Below, piece after piece: positions 1 through 10,559 of a DNA stretch of 64,000 nucleotides. The DNA lies in the NCBI GenBank assembly GCA_017165825.1, contig CM029367.1, forward strand, positions 15,117,270 through 15,181,269. The letters are read 5' to 3'. The position numbers and the translations under genes are program-made. Positions within the stretch are counted from its first letter, which is position 1. Every line of letters starts with the position of its first letter. The notes beneath the pieces were generated by a model, which was given only the letters and a program-made list of their open reading frames with translations, had not been told where the DNA came from and did not search any database. The DNA comes from Hepsetus odoe. Its lineage: Eukaryota; Chordata; Actinopteri; Characiformes; Hepsetidae.

Positions 1-406
1 GATGCATGGAGACAGTTGCTAGGCGCTGGCTAAAAGTGTTTCTAACGGTGCAGCGCACCATTGTTACCATGACAACATGAATGCCTATACCTCTTTCTCT
101 GTCAGCCTGTTCAGTCACAGAGGAATCCATTTTTGAACAGAGGACTCACGAGCTGTATGACCTGTTGCCAACTCAAACATGCTGCCTTAGTTTATATATA
201 TGTGTGTGTGTGTGTATAATTACAGACACATCAGGCTACTGAATTCCTCATTTAAAATCACCACGACCAGTCTGTGTGTGTAGATAGATCTACAAAAATG
301 TAGCAAGCCCTCAGTCAGTTGAACTGAACAATAGAGACGACCCAGGGTTCAAAGAAAAGCAGTTAGAAACAATTTCCAAGGCCAAATGTGTGATTGTGTG
401 CATGCA

Positions 407-409
<3 letters not shown>
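1..409. other. Unannotated flank
   Basis: No gene or recognisable element is seen. The stretch is ordinary AT-leaning non-coding DNA with a short TG run near 202-218. Confidence 0.5.

Positions 410-452
<43 letters not shown>
410..452. repeat. (TG)n microsatellite
   Basis: An uninterrupted run of TG dinucleotides, about 21 units, lies just upstream of a minus-strand retroposon copy. The short valine/cysteine-rich reading frame across it is a product of the repeat and not a gene. Confidence 0.95.
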
Positions 453-453
<1 letters not shown>

Positions 454-464
454 TTTAGCTCAAT

Positions 465-832
465 GCATCTTTCCATCCATCTTTAATGTCCCTTGTCCTA
501 ACCATAGGTGCTGGAGCCTATGCAGGTATAAACACCCCCTGCAATTCACATACACACAGGCACAGTCCAGGCCATAACTGCCTTAAAATCCAGGAGCAAA
601 TAAACCTGGGCAAATTCCATTAGAGATGGCCAGTCACACGTGAGGGACAAGTAGAGTATCTCCAAACACCTGATGTGCGTGTCTTTGAAATCAAGGAGGA
701 AACTGGACATCTAGAGAAAACCCACACAGAAAGGGTGCTGTTGCGTAATTGAATCTAGGACCTCTTATAGTGAGGTAACTACACCAAGGATTGGGATTAG
801 AATCATTGTGGCACTGTACCACCCAAATTCAT
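465..832 (-). repeat. tRNA-derived retroposon copy (family C), decayed
   Basis: On the minus strand this looks like the common fish SINE-type repeat whose head runs 'GTGGTGCAGTGGGTAGC...CTGGGTTCGATTCCC' and whose tail holds 'CCTGTCCAGGGTG'. Seen here are the plus-strand landmarks CCATCCATCTTTAA, AGGAGGAAACTGG and AAACCCACACAGAAAGG, followed by a degraded tRNA-like end near 790-832. Related fragments lie at 21,961-22,150, 25,738-25,866 and 37,855-37,972. The copy is diverged and not mobile. Confidence 0.6.
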
Positions 833-888
833 TTCAGAGCACCCTTGTAGCTCCAGATACAGCCTGTCGCCACTCTACTGCCCAAATT

Positions 889-1592
889 TAAAAGATTATC
901 TACCACCCAAACTCAAATAGTGCACACCTCTACCACCCAAACTCAAATCATTTACACCTCTACCACCCAAACTCAAATCATTACACCACTCTACCACCCA
1001 AACTCAAATCATTACACCACTTTGGGCAGCGGTGGCCTAGCGGTTAGGGCGTTGGCCGCGTGATCGGAGGATCAGGGGTTCAACCCCCTTCCCAATAGGT
1101 TGCCCTGAGGTACCCATGAGCAGTACCGTCCCATCACTGCTTGAGCGCTTTCAATGACTGCCACTGCTGCGAGGTTTGAGTGTGCATGGGTTAATGCAGA
1201 GGAGTCCAATTTAGTTGTGGTTCATGGCAACATGCCATGACACCACCATGACAGGGTTGTCACTTTCACTTTTTGCTGCTCTACCCAAACTCAAATCATT
1301 ACATCACTCTACCCAAACTCAAATCGACACCACTCTACCACCCAAACTCAAATCATTGCATCACTCTACCACCAAACTCAAATCATTACATCTACTCACC
1401 ACCCAAACTCAAATCATTACACCTCTACAACCAATCAAATCATTTACAATATTCTAACACCCAAAATCTAATTATTACATCACTCTACCACCTGAATTCA
1501 AATCATTGCATCACTCTACAACTTGATTTCATTATGCCTTTCTGTACACCACTCTACAACCCAAAATAAAATCATTACCTCTTCTTGCTACC
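889..1592. repeat. 30/31-bp minisatellite, left block, split by a SINE
   Basis: Direct tandem copies share the core AAATCATTACATCACT with linkers CTACCACCC or CTACAACC. The array starts near 889, is interrupted by a SINE at 1,024-1,273, and resumes to about 1,592. The copies are less regular than in the main block at 3,576-6,512. This looks like the decayed edge of one original array that later took up several insertions. Confidence 0.9.
1024..1273 (+). repeat. SINE family A, near full length
   Basis: The head GGGCAGCGGTGGCCTAGCGG is tRNA-like, with an A-box-like start and a B-box-like GGGTTCAACCCCC near 1,076. The body has GGTTGCCCTGAGGTACCC and GCGCTTTCAATGA. The 3' end is made of ACTTTC units. 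The repeat interrupts the minisatellite, so it is younger than the array there. At least 13 other copies or fragments occur in the window on both strands. Confidence 0.85.
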
Positions 1593-3130
1593 ACTGCTCC
1601 CGTTTAGGGAGCATACACGAATCATCCATTTCCATTTCTTACGGTCCTCTGCATCTTCCTCATTCAAACCAACCACCTGCATGTCACTCTCACCACATCA
1701 TAAAACTCCTCTTTGGTCTTCCTCTTTTCCTCTTTCCTGGCAGCTCCATCTTCAACATCCTCTCCAATATAATCCTTGTCTCTCTCCTTTATGGACATGT
1801 AAACCAACAACCTTGCTTCTCTTTGTCTCCAAAGCATCCTGCTAGGCTGCCCCTCAATATACTCATTTCTAAAATCTGTCCATCCTACGTCACACCAAGC
1901 GAAAATTTCAGTATCTTTAACTCTGACACCTCAGCTCCGCCTCTGTCTTTCGTCAGTATAATATAGCTGGTTTCACTATTTTCCTGTAAGAACTTCTCTT
2001 TACTCTCACTGGTACCTGTCTGTCCCACGTATTTAAATTCCTCCAACTTTGTTACCTCCACTCCCTCCATCCAAACCACTCCACTTTCCTCCCTTTCATT
2101 CACAATCATGTATTCTTTCTTTGTCCTACTCACTTTCTTTCCTCTCCTCTTTAGAGCATATCTCCATCTCTCCAGGTTCTCCTCAAGCTGCTACCTACTC
2201 TCACTGCAGATCACAATATCATCAACAAACATCATCGTCCATGGGGACTCCTGTCTAACCTCATCCGTCAACCTGCCCATTACCATTGCAAACAGAATGG
2301 GCTCAGTGCTGATCCTTGATGTAATCAACCTCTACCTTAAATGCATCATTCACTCTTACTGAAAACTTTACCACCTATCTGCTCTGCCAGTTATTTCTCT
2401 GCCACATCAATTTCTATTCTTACAAAGCCTACCACACAATTCTCTAGGCACCACAACAGCACAATGAAAGTGAAGTGACTAAGCACAGCACAACACAATG
2501 AAATTCGACCCCTGCATTTCACCCATACGCATATGTGCAGCAGGGGCAGCTATTAAAGCGCAGGGGGCAGTGATAGGGACAGTACCTTGCTCAAGGATAC
2601 CTCAGGGAAGCCTACTGGTCTGGGAATCGACCACAATCTTCGATCCGGGGCCAACTCCTAACCACTAGGCCACACTGCCCCCACCAGTGCAACTCCTTCT
2701 GACCTTCTCTGTACTTCTCCTCCAACACCATCACAGCAAACATTGCATCTGTAGGTGCTCTTTCGGCATTTACACCCACACTGCTGTTCACTAACCATCC
2801 CCTTTTTTCTTAACATAAGCTACTACTCTTTACCATAACTTCATACTATGGCTGATTAACTTTATCCCTCTATAGTTACTACAGCTCTGTGCGTCTCCCT
2901 TATTCTTGAAAATCAGTAACAGAACACTTTGTCTTCACTCCTCAGGCATCCTCTCACTTTCCAGTAATTAGAATCACCACTGCTACCTCTCATAAACGCC
3001 TCTCAGCTTCCACCGTTATGTCAGCTGGACCAACAGCCTTTCCATTCTTCATCCTCTTCATTGCTGCCCTTACTTTCATCTTACTGCACTGTTTCCTCAT
3101 ATCATCCAATCTTCTCTCTCATTCTCTTCA
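1593..3130 (-). pseudogene. RTE-like LINE reverse transcriptase remnant, minus strand
   Basis: Read on the minus strand this encodes pieces of a non-LTR reverse transcriptase: an NYRGIKLIS block (about 2,850-2,900), an HQGSALSPFLFAMVM block (about 2,270-2,330), the catalytic FVDDIVIC motif (about 2,205-2,245), VSRTKKEYMIVNERE (about 2,085-2,135) and a tail resembling LPGKRKRGRPKRS (about 1,710-1,750). Stops and frameshifts break the frame; one stop lies a few codons after FVDD. A minus-strand SINE at 2,463-2,681 splits it. The motif spacing suits the RTE clade. The clade call is from memory of family motifs and is moderate. The element is dead. Confidence 0.8.
2463..2681 (-). repeat. SINE family A nested in the LINE remnant
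   Basis: The reverse complement shows the same head (GTGGCCTAGTGGTTAGGAGT) and ACTTTC-type tail as the other family A copies. It sits inside the reverse-transcriptase remnant and so is younger than it. Confidence 0.8.
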
Positions 3131-3137
3131 CTCTAAC

Positions 3138-3307
3138 ACCTAAACTCAAATCATTACATCACTCTACTACCTGAATTAAAATCATTACATCACTACAACC
3201 TGAATTCACATCATTACATCACTCTACAACCTGAATTCACATCATTACATCACTCTACAACCTGAATTCAAATCATTACATCACTCTACAACCCAAACTC
3301 AAAACAC
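3138..3307. repeat. Minisatellite, middle block
   Basis: About five copies of the AAATCATTACATCACT unit lie here, with CTGAATTC in place of the usual CCAAACTC in several. The block is flanked on the left by the LINE remnant and on the right by a retroposon tail. Confidence 0.9.
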
Positions 3308-3575
3308 TGTTTACTCATAACACTGCTCTGTTACACTGTTACACTGCCCAACAACCTGGGCTGCTTTGTTCTATAACACTGCGACCCTCTTACAGATGAA
3401 AGTACTGTCTGTTGTGCTGTCTGTTGTCTGCACGTGTTGTGTTGTCTTGTCTTATGTCTTATGTTGTGTCCGTTGTCATATGTGTAGCACCAGGGTCCTG
3501 GAGGAACGTTATTTAGTTTCACTATGTACTGTGTATATGGCTGAAATAACAATAAAATCCTACTTGACTTGACTT
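3308..3575 (+). mobile_element. 3' tail of an unclassified retroposon
   Basis: The stretch ends in CAATAAAATCC followed by ACTTGACTTGACTTG. This is a polyadenylation-like hexamer plus a short tandem tail, typical of the 3' ends of fish retroposons. It interrupts the minisatellite cleanly, with array units on both sides. The family is not identified. The apparent reading frames inside it carry no recognisable domain. Confidence 0.5.
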
Positions 3576-6512
3576 GAAATCATTACATCACTCTACAACC
3601 AAACTCAAATCATTACATCACTGTACAACAAGCATAAATCATTACATCACTGTACAACCAAACTCAAATCATTACATCACTGTACAACCAAACTCAAATC
3701 ATTACATCACTCTACCACCCAAACTCAAATCATTACATCACTCTACAAACCAAACACAAATCATTACATCACTCTACAACCAAACTCAAATCATTACATC
3801 ACTGTACAACCAAACTCAAATCATTACATCACTCTACAACCAAACTCAAATCGATACATCCTCTACCACCCAACGCAAATCATTCCCATAGCCAGTGCTC
3901 AAATCATCACATCACTCTACAGCCAAACTCAAACCATTACATCACTCTACAGCAAACTCAAATCATTACATCCTCTACAATAAACTAAATCCATTACATC
4001 ACTGTACAACCAAACGCAAATCATTACATCACTGTACAACCAAACTCAAATCATTACATCACTGTACAACCAAACTCAAATCATTACATCCACTCTACCC
4101 AAACTCTAGTGTTTATCACTCTACAAACCAAACACAAATCATTACATCACTCTACAACCAAACTCAAATCATTACATCACTGTACAACCAAACTCAAATC
4201 ATTACATCACTCTACAACCAAACTCAAATCATTACATCACTCTACCACCCAAACGCAAATCATTACATAACTCTACAGCCAAACTCAAATCATCACATCA
4301 CTCTACAAGCAAACTCAAACCATTGCATCACTCTACAATAAACTCAAATCATTGTCTCTACAGCCAAACACAAATCATTACATCACTCTACCACCCAAAC
4401 GCAAATCATTACATAACTCTACAACCAAACTCAAATCATTACATCACTCTACAACCAAACTCAAATCATTACATCACTGTACAACCAAACTCAAATCATT
4501 ATCACTCTACTGTAACAAACTCAAATCATTACATCACTCTACAACCAAACTCAAATCATTACACCACTCTACCACCCAAACTCAAATCATTACATCACTC
4601 TACAACCAAACTCAAATCATTACATCACTGTACAACCAAACTCAAATCATTACATCACTCTATCACCCAAACTCTAATCATTACATCACTCTACCACCCA
4701 AACACAAATCATTACATCACTCTACAACCAAACTCAAATCATTACATCACTCTACAACCAAACTCAAATCATTACATCACTCTACCACCCAAACTCAAAT
4801 CATTACACATCACTCTACCACCCAAACTTTCAAAACATTACATCCTCTACCACCAAACTCAAAACATTACTGCTCTACCACCCAAACTCAAATGTTACCA
4901 CTCTACCACCCAAACACAAATCATTACATCACTCTACAACCAAACTCAAATCATTACATCACTCTACAACCAAACTCAAATCATTACATCACTCTACCAC
5001 CCAAACTCAAATCATTACATCACTCTACCACCCAAACTCAAATCATTACACACCACTCTGCCACCCAAACTCAAATCATTACACACTCTACCACACCAAA
5101 CTCAAATCATTACACCCTCTACCACCCAAACACAAATCATTGTCACTCTACAGCAAACTCAAATCATTACATCACTCTACCACCCAAACTCAAATCATTT
5201 ATCCACTCTACCCAAACTCAAATCATTTACATCACTCTACAGCAAACTCAAATCATTACATCACTCTCTACCCAAACTCAAATCATTACATCCTCTACCT
5301 TAAACTCAAATCATTACATCACTCTACCCAAACTCAAATCATTCACCACTCTACAACCAAGCTCAAATCATTACATCACTCTACAGCCAAACTCAAATCA
5401 TCACTCCTACCATGACTCAAATCATTACATCACTCTACAGCAAACTCAAATCATTACATCACTCCTACAACCAAACTCAAATCATTTACATCACTCTACC
5501 CAATAGCTCAAATCATTACATCCTCTACGAACTCAAATCATTACATCACTCTACAACCAAACTCAAATCATTACATCACTCTACCACCCAAACTCAAATC
5601 ATTACATCACTCTACCACCCAAACTCAAATCATTACATCACTCTACAACCAAACTCAAATCATTACACCAATCTACAACCAAACTCAAATCATTACACCA
5701 CTCTACCCAAACTCAAATCATTACCACTCTACCCCAAACACAAATCATTACATCCTCTACCACCCAAACTCAAATCATTGTCATAGCAAACTCAAATCAT
5801 TACATCACTCTACCACCCAAACTCAAATCATTACATCACTCTACCACCCAAACTCAAATCATTACATCACTCTACCACCCAAACTCAAATCATTACATCA
5901 CTCTACCCACCCCCAAACTCAAATCATTTACACACTCTACAACCAAACTCAAATCATTACATCCTCTACAGCAAACTCAAATCATTTACATCCTCTACCA
6001 CCCAAACTCAAATCATTTACATCTTTGCCACCCAAACTCAAATCATTTACACCACTCTACAGCAAAAACTCAAATCATTTACATCACTCTACCACCCAAA
6101 CTCAAATCATTGTATCTACCAAACTCAAATCATTACATCACTCTATACAACTCAAATGTTGTCACTCTGCCCAAACTCAAATCATTACATCCTCTACCAC
6201 CCAAACTCAAATCATTACATCCTCTACCACCCAAACTCAAATCATTACATCCTCTACACCCAAACTCAAAATCATTACATCACTCTACCACCCAAACTCA
6301 AATCATTGCATCACTCTACCACCCAAACTCAAATCATTCATCCTCTACCACCCAAGCTCAAATCGTTCCATCCTCTACACCCAAACTCAAATCATTACAT
6401 CACTCCCTACCACCCAAACTCAAATCATTACATCACTCTACCACCCAAGCTCAAATCATTACATCACTCTATCACCTGAATTCAAATCAGTACGCCACTC
6501 TACCACAAAAAT
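3576..6512. repeat. Main minisatellite array, about 2.9 kb of 30/31-bp units
   Basis: Roughly 95-100 tandem copies share the core AAATCATTACATCACT. Two main linker types alternate in runs: CTACAACCAA (30-bp unit) and CTACCACCCA (31-bp unit). A TGTACAACC subtype is concentrated in 3,590-4,650. Higher-order runs of the same subtype suggest local amplification. The 30-bp unit has no stop in any forward frame, which creates long meaningless reading frames with repeated NSNHYITLQP, TQIITSLYNQ or LKSLHHSTTK. The array ends about 400 bp before the C9orf72 promoter region. Confidence 0.97.
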
Positions 6513-6835
6513 TCAAATAATTTTTTACATTTTACATTCGATAACTGTAATAAATTGGTTTCTAATAAAAGTTTATTTTGTGTGTATGCGGGTGTCCGAG
6601 AAACCACAGGGGCCGATTCTCTGTCACAAGTTGTTTCGCGAGCGAATCCGGGTTATTTGGTCGAGAAGAAGGGAAACAGCACCATCTTGTGGAGAACAGG
6701 CGACCTACAACACTGCACAGCTAAAATGCTCTACAGACTTCACACCCGGAGTAAGATGTTACTTTTTGAAGAAGAGAACAAAGCTCAAATATAAGATATT
6801 CTGTTCTGGAACTTAAATTTGTTTTAAGTGTAAGT

Positions 6836-6885
6836 AAAAAAAAAACAACCCAAACAAACAAACAAACAAACAAAAAACAAACAAC
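6836..6885. repeat. A-rich (CAAA)n low-complexity tract
   Basis: A run of A followed by CAAA-type units lies immediately upstream of the CpG-richer block. No other function is apparent. Confidence 0.8.
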
Positions 6886-7097
6886 ACAGGGCAAAGTGGA
6901 GCCGCGGGAGGGCGGTGTGAGGGCTGAGAGCAGCTTCAGCTCTTCTTCTCGGATCAGCAGCAGGAAGAGCAGGACGGGACTCTCCCGGTAAATGGAGCTG
7001 AAACACAGTTGGGTGATTGGCTGTTGGGTGATCCTCACACCCGCGTGAGCAGAAGAGCTGCTGCTGTGTGAAAGCGGAGGAACAGCGAGAGATGAAG
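6886..7097 (+). promoter_or_regulatory. C9orf72: Probable C9orf72 promoter and non-coding first exon
   Basis: GC and CpG content rise sharply relative to the flanks. An inverted CCAAT box (ATTGG) lies at 7,016-7,020. A good splice donor, AAG followed by GTGAGC, lies at 7,097/7,098, matching the non-coding exon 1 expected for C9orf72. The transcription start is inferred and not visible. The first intron (7,098-8,560) contains no GGGGCC repeat of the human disease type. Confidence 0.55.
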
Positions 7098-7475
7098 GTG
7101 AGCTCCGGCAGCTGGGACTCGTCATGGTGACGTTCATGTGCATGTTGATGTTTCATTTGGTCTCAGATCGTGACCAACACTTTCCTGTAAACATGAAGCT
7201 ACACTTGGACTCTTACTTCATCGGGTACCCTCCCCTCTCCAGCTGTGCTCAGTGGTGAATCTGCAGCCCCGAGTGTGGAGTCCACATGCACAGTATTACT
7301 GTACTCTTACTCATTTACTCATTTACTCATTACAGTAACTGGGGTCCTGGGCTTGGCTGTTGTCCATGTTGGACATTAGGCCTGGGTTAGTCTGGACTGC
7401 TTCAGCAAGCCTGTATGAACTTGACCATGTCCCTAAAGCAGCACTGGGATTCATATGATCTCTTCCATTGTTGTT

Positions 7476-7605
7476 TACATTTATACATTGTATCCAAACT
7501 TCACTTATTAGGACAGCCTCCCCGGAGCATCATGGGATTGTTACCCAACGGTGGTATTCCTGGAGGCTGGAGGATTGAACCTGCAACCTTGGGGTCCCGG
7601 AGGAG
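7476..7605 (-). repeat. SINE family B fragment
   Basis: The minus strand shows a degraded tRNA-like region with a GGTTCAATCC-type B box and an AATGTAAA-type tail remnant. It is similar to but more decayed than the copy at 7,700-7,877. Confidence 0.45.
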
Positions 7606-7699
7606 GATCGGTCAGATTTATAAGCGTGTTGCACGTTTGGTTCTGGCTGTTTGTGACTCCCGAGTACCACAAACAGTCTACGGACAGCCTGCATTATTT

Positions 7700-7877
7700 T
7701 AGTTTACCGTTACGGCCTTTAGCAGACTCTCTTATCCAGAGTGACTCCTAACAGCAGGGACAGTCTCCCTGGAGCAACGTTTGGGTGTTTTGGCTTTTGG
7801 TGTTAAAGCTGGAGATGGGATTCGAACCTGTGCCCGTTTTCCTGAGGGCGGTCCTACCTCTAGACCACCTCCACACA
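7700..7877 (-). repeat. SINE family B copy
   Basis: The minus strand carries GTGGTCTAGAGGTAGGAC at the head, a GGTTCGAATCCC B box and a CTGGATAAGAGAGTCTGCTA tail. That tail is the L2-like 3' end common in fish SINEs. Better copies are at 51,262-51,455 and 63,233-63,388. Confidence 0.7.
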
Positions 7878-8038
7878 TTCAGTCAGCCTTTATTCTACAT
7901 GATGTAGATGATCACAGGCATAAACAGGTAATCACGTTCTGTCAGAGTAACGATTAGAGAATGTAGGTGTTCATGTATTTACACATGCCCCTGAGTTTTG
8001 CTGTAGAGTGGGATGTAGCGCAGTCAGCAGTGAGTATG

Positions 8039-8282
8039 AAGTGAAAGTGACTAGTAAAGATTTGTTATTGTGACATACACAGCACACCAATCGAGGAATC
8101 ACAATGAAATGCCCTCACCAGAAATTATACATGTGCAGCAGGGGGCAGCCATGTCCAGTGCCCTGGGAGTAGTGATCTGGACGGTACCTTGCTCAAGGAT
8201 ACCTCAGGGTAACCTACTGGTCAGGATTCAAACCCATGTCCGATACTGGGGTCTAGTCCCTAAGCACAAGACCACCGCCATC
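8039..8282 (-). repeat. SINE family A copy
   Basis: The copy is near full length in reverse orientation. It has GTACCTTGCTCAAGGATACC and CCTCAGGGTAACCTACTGG on the plus strand, ending in a degraded GACCACCGCC head. It lies within C9orf72 intron 1. Confidence 0.8.
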
Positions 8283-8560
8283 CTACAACATGTGTGTAAT
8301 AATCAAAATAATAGTATCGTGTCACAAATGTGTTGAGTGCATGTGTGATCAGCAAATTGCAACAATAACAATAATGTGCAGCATGAGGATTGGAGTCTTG
8401 TTTTTTAGGTGAGAATTGTACCAGTAGACCACCTTCATTCATACTGCAATGTTGAACCCAAGCTAAATTTGACTGCTGCTGAAGTGCATGTGGATGCAGG
8501 CTCACCAGGGCGCTGCTGTGGAAGTCTAATGTTTTCTGACCTGTCTTGATTCACACACAG

Positions 8561-10517
8561 ATCTAAAGATCGTCTGGATAACTCTGAATCGGTGAGAGAG
8601 CGAGGGGTGTGAGACGGCATGTCTGCTGCCTGCCCGCCACAGTCTCCGGCTGTGGCGAAGACAGAGGTGGCAGTGGAAGGTTGGTGCCCCCTACTAGCAG
8701 CGACCTTTGCCTACTGGGACAACATCCTGGGGCCCCGCGTCAGGCACATCTGGGCCCCCAAAGGTCAGGGTTTAATGTTGCTCAGCAGCGGAGGTGGCTT
8801 TCACAGCCAACCACACTGAATGGAGATTCTGCGGAGTGCAGAGAGTGGTGCTGTGGACGTCAAGTTCTTTGTTTTGGCTGAGAAAGGAGTCATTATTGTC
8901 TCACTTATTTTTGACGGTGAACTGAAAGGCGATAAGAACACCTGCGCGTTGTCCATCATTTTGCCTCAGTCAGAGCTGAACTTCTACCTGCCCCTGCACA
9001 GTGTGTGTGTGGAGAGGCTCAAGCACAGTGTCCGAAAAGGACGCATCTGCATGCAGAAGGTCTGTAGCCTCAACTGATGCCACTTCCACACACAAGCACA
9101 GATTACACTCAAAATGAGTCAGAACGAGTCAGTCTAGATTTATTTCACTAGACTTTGCTTTAAAGGGCAGTCTGACCAGTATGAAATAGCACCTTGAGTA
9201 TTTACATTTATTTGTTTCCGTGTATTTGGATCCAAAGCAAGCTTTTAAGTGAGGACATTCAAGCTACACTTTTAACTGAATTCAGTGTTTACACGGCCGT
9301 CGTCTTCTTTTGGCCACTCCCATGAGGGGTCTCACAGCCGATCAGCCGTCTCCCATTTCCAGTATTTTACAGTGGAATTCAGTAAATACAGTTTGTATTT
9401 GAACACGAAAACCCCTTTTTTATAGTTTTACAAGAGTTGCACATGAAAAAAGAATTCAGTTTTTTAATACTTTGCAGTATTTCCCTGTTGCAGGGTTATA
9501 GTATCATCTCCGTGTTATCATCTGAGATCATTCCCATCATGGAACTTCTCTCCTCCATGAAGACCCACAGTGTATCAGAGGAAGTTGATGTGAGTTTTTC
9601 ATTTCTTTTTAAGTCCTTTTTCTTTCATAACATGAGAAATAAAATATTCTGTATATTCTTCTTTGCCGCAGATCAAAGACACGTTATTGAATGATGATGA
9701 CATCGGGGATAGCTGTCATGAGGACTTCCTGCACAAGTATGTGAAAAAAGTGTTTTTGTAGCATTTTCAAAGTGACTTTTCAAATTCATAAAAAAATGTG
9801 ACCTGCCAGAATGCACACTGTAACCTAATCACAAGTGGGACATACATTCTCAATAATTTCTTCTTATTAGTTAAAATACTCTTTTCAGTGATAGTGGTCT
9901 GTTTTTGAATGAAAAAGTGTGTATTGAATCAGAGTGAACACAGTTTCACCAGTGATCTCATGTTTTTAGTAGGTACGTTTGTATGTATAAAATGTTTTGT
10001 AAGTAGCTGTATTTGTTTCAGAGCCATCACCGCTCTCACCTACAAACCTGGATGCTCCATTGTTGTTGGCAGCAATCCAGATAAAGTCAACAAGGTTAAG
10101 ACATGTTTCCTCACTTTCCTCACAAGTGTGTGTTTGTCAATTGTTTTTCACTAGCAGCAGGTTAACACTAGGTTATGTTGTGTATGTGTTGTAGATCGTG
10201 CTCACTCTGTGTCTGTTCCTCACCCCCACTGAGAGGAAGTGTTCTCGACTGTGCAGAGCTGATGGTTCCTTCAAGTACGATACAGGCCTGTTTGTTCAGG
10301 GTCTGCTCAAGGTACACAGCCCTAATTCACTGTAGCCCACAGAGTTCACTACAAAGAAGCTCGTCAGATGGATTAAACAAAATAGTTTTCTAATTAGTGC
10401 TGCCAGTTGAAATGATTAAGATTAATAATAGAATAGAAATTTGGGTATTACAGGGTTCTTTGACAAGAAAGAACAGAAAGAAAGAGAATATATAAAATAA
10501 AAATATATAAAGAAGAT

Positions 10518-10559
<42 letters not shown>

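Larger units (their letters stand above)
7098..8560 (+). other. C9orf72: C9orf72 intron 1 with SINE fragments
   Basis: No coding sequence is seen. The intron contains two degraded family B SINE pieces (7,476-7,605 and 7,700-7,877, both minus) and a family A SINE (8,039-8,282, minus). The reading frames here are made of SINE sequence. Confidence 0.6.

Noticed and set aside
1024..1100. tRNA gene suggested by A-box and B-box-like motifs (also at the other SINE heads)
   Set aside because: The same head recurs with a fixed body and an ACTTTC tail at many places, so these are tRNA-derived SINEs and not functional tRNA genes.
1885..2133. Minus-strand open frame as a host gene
   Set aside because: Its motifs (TKKEYMIVNERE, ELKILKFSLGVT) are the C-terminal part of a LINE reverse transcriptase, and the frame is disrupted around it.
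3576..6512. CRISPR-like array of 30-bp repeats
   Set aside because: There are no unique spacers between repeats, the units are directly tandem with gradual variation, no cas genes occur and the genome is a fish.
3574..6816. Long open reading frames (up to 384 codons) in three forward frames
   Set aside because: They arise because the 30-bp unit contains no stop in any forward frame. The translations are simple decapeptide repeats without a known domain, and all three frames are open alike.
7098..8560. GGGGCC-type repeat in C9orf72 intron 1
   Set aside because: I looked for the human disease-type hexanucleotide and saw no tandem copies on either strand.
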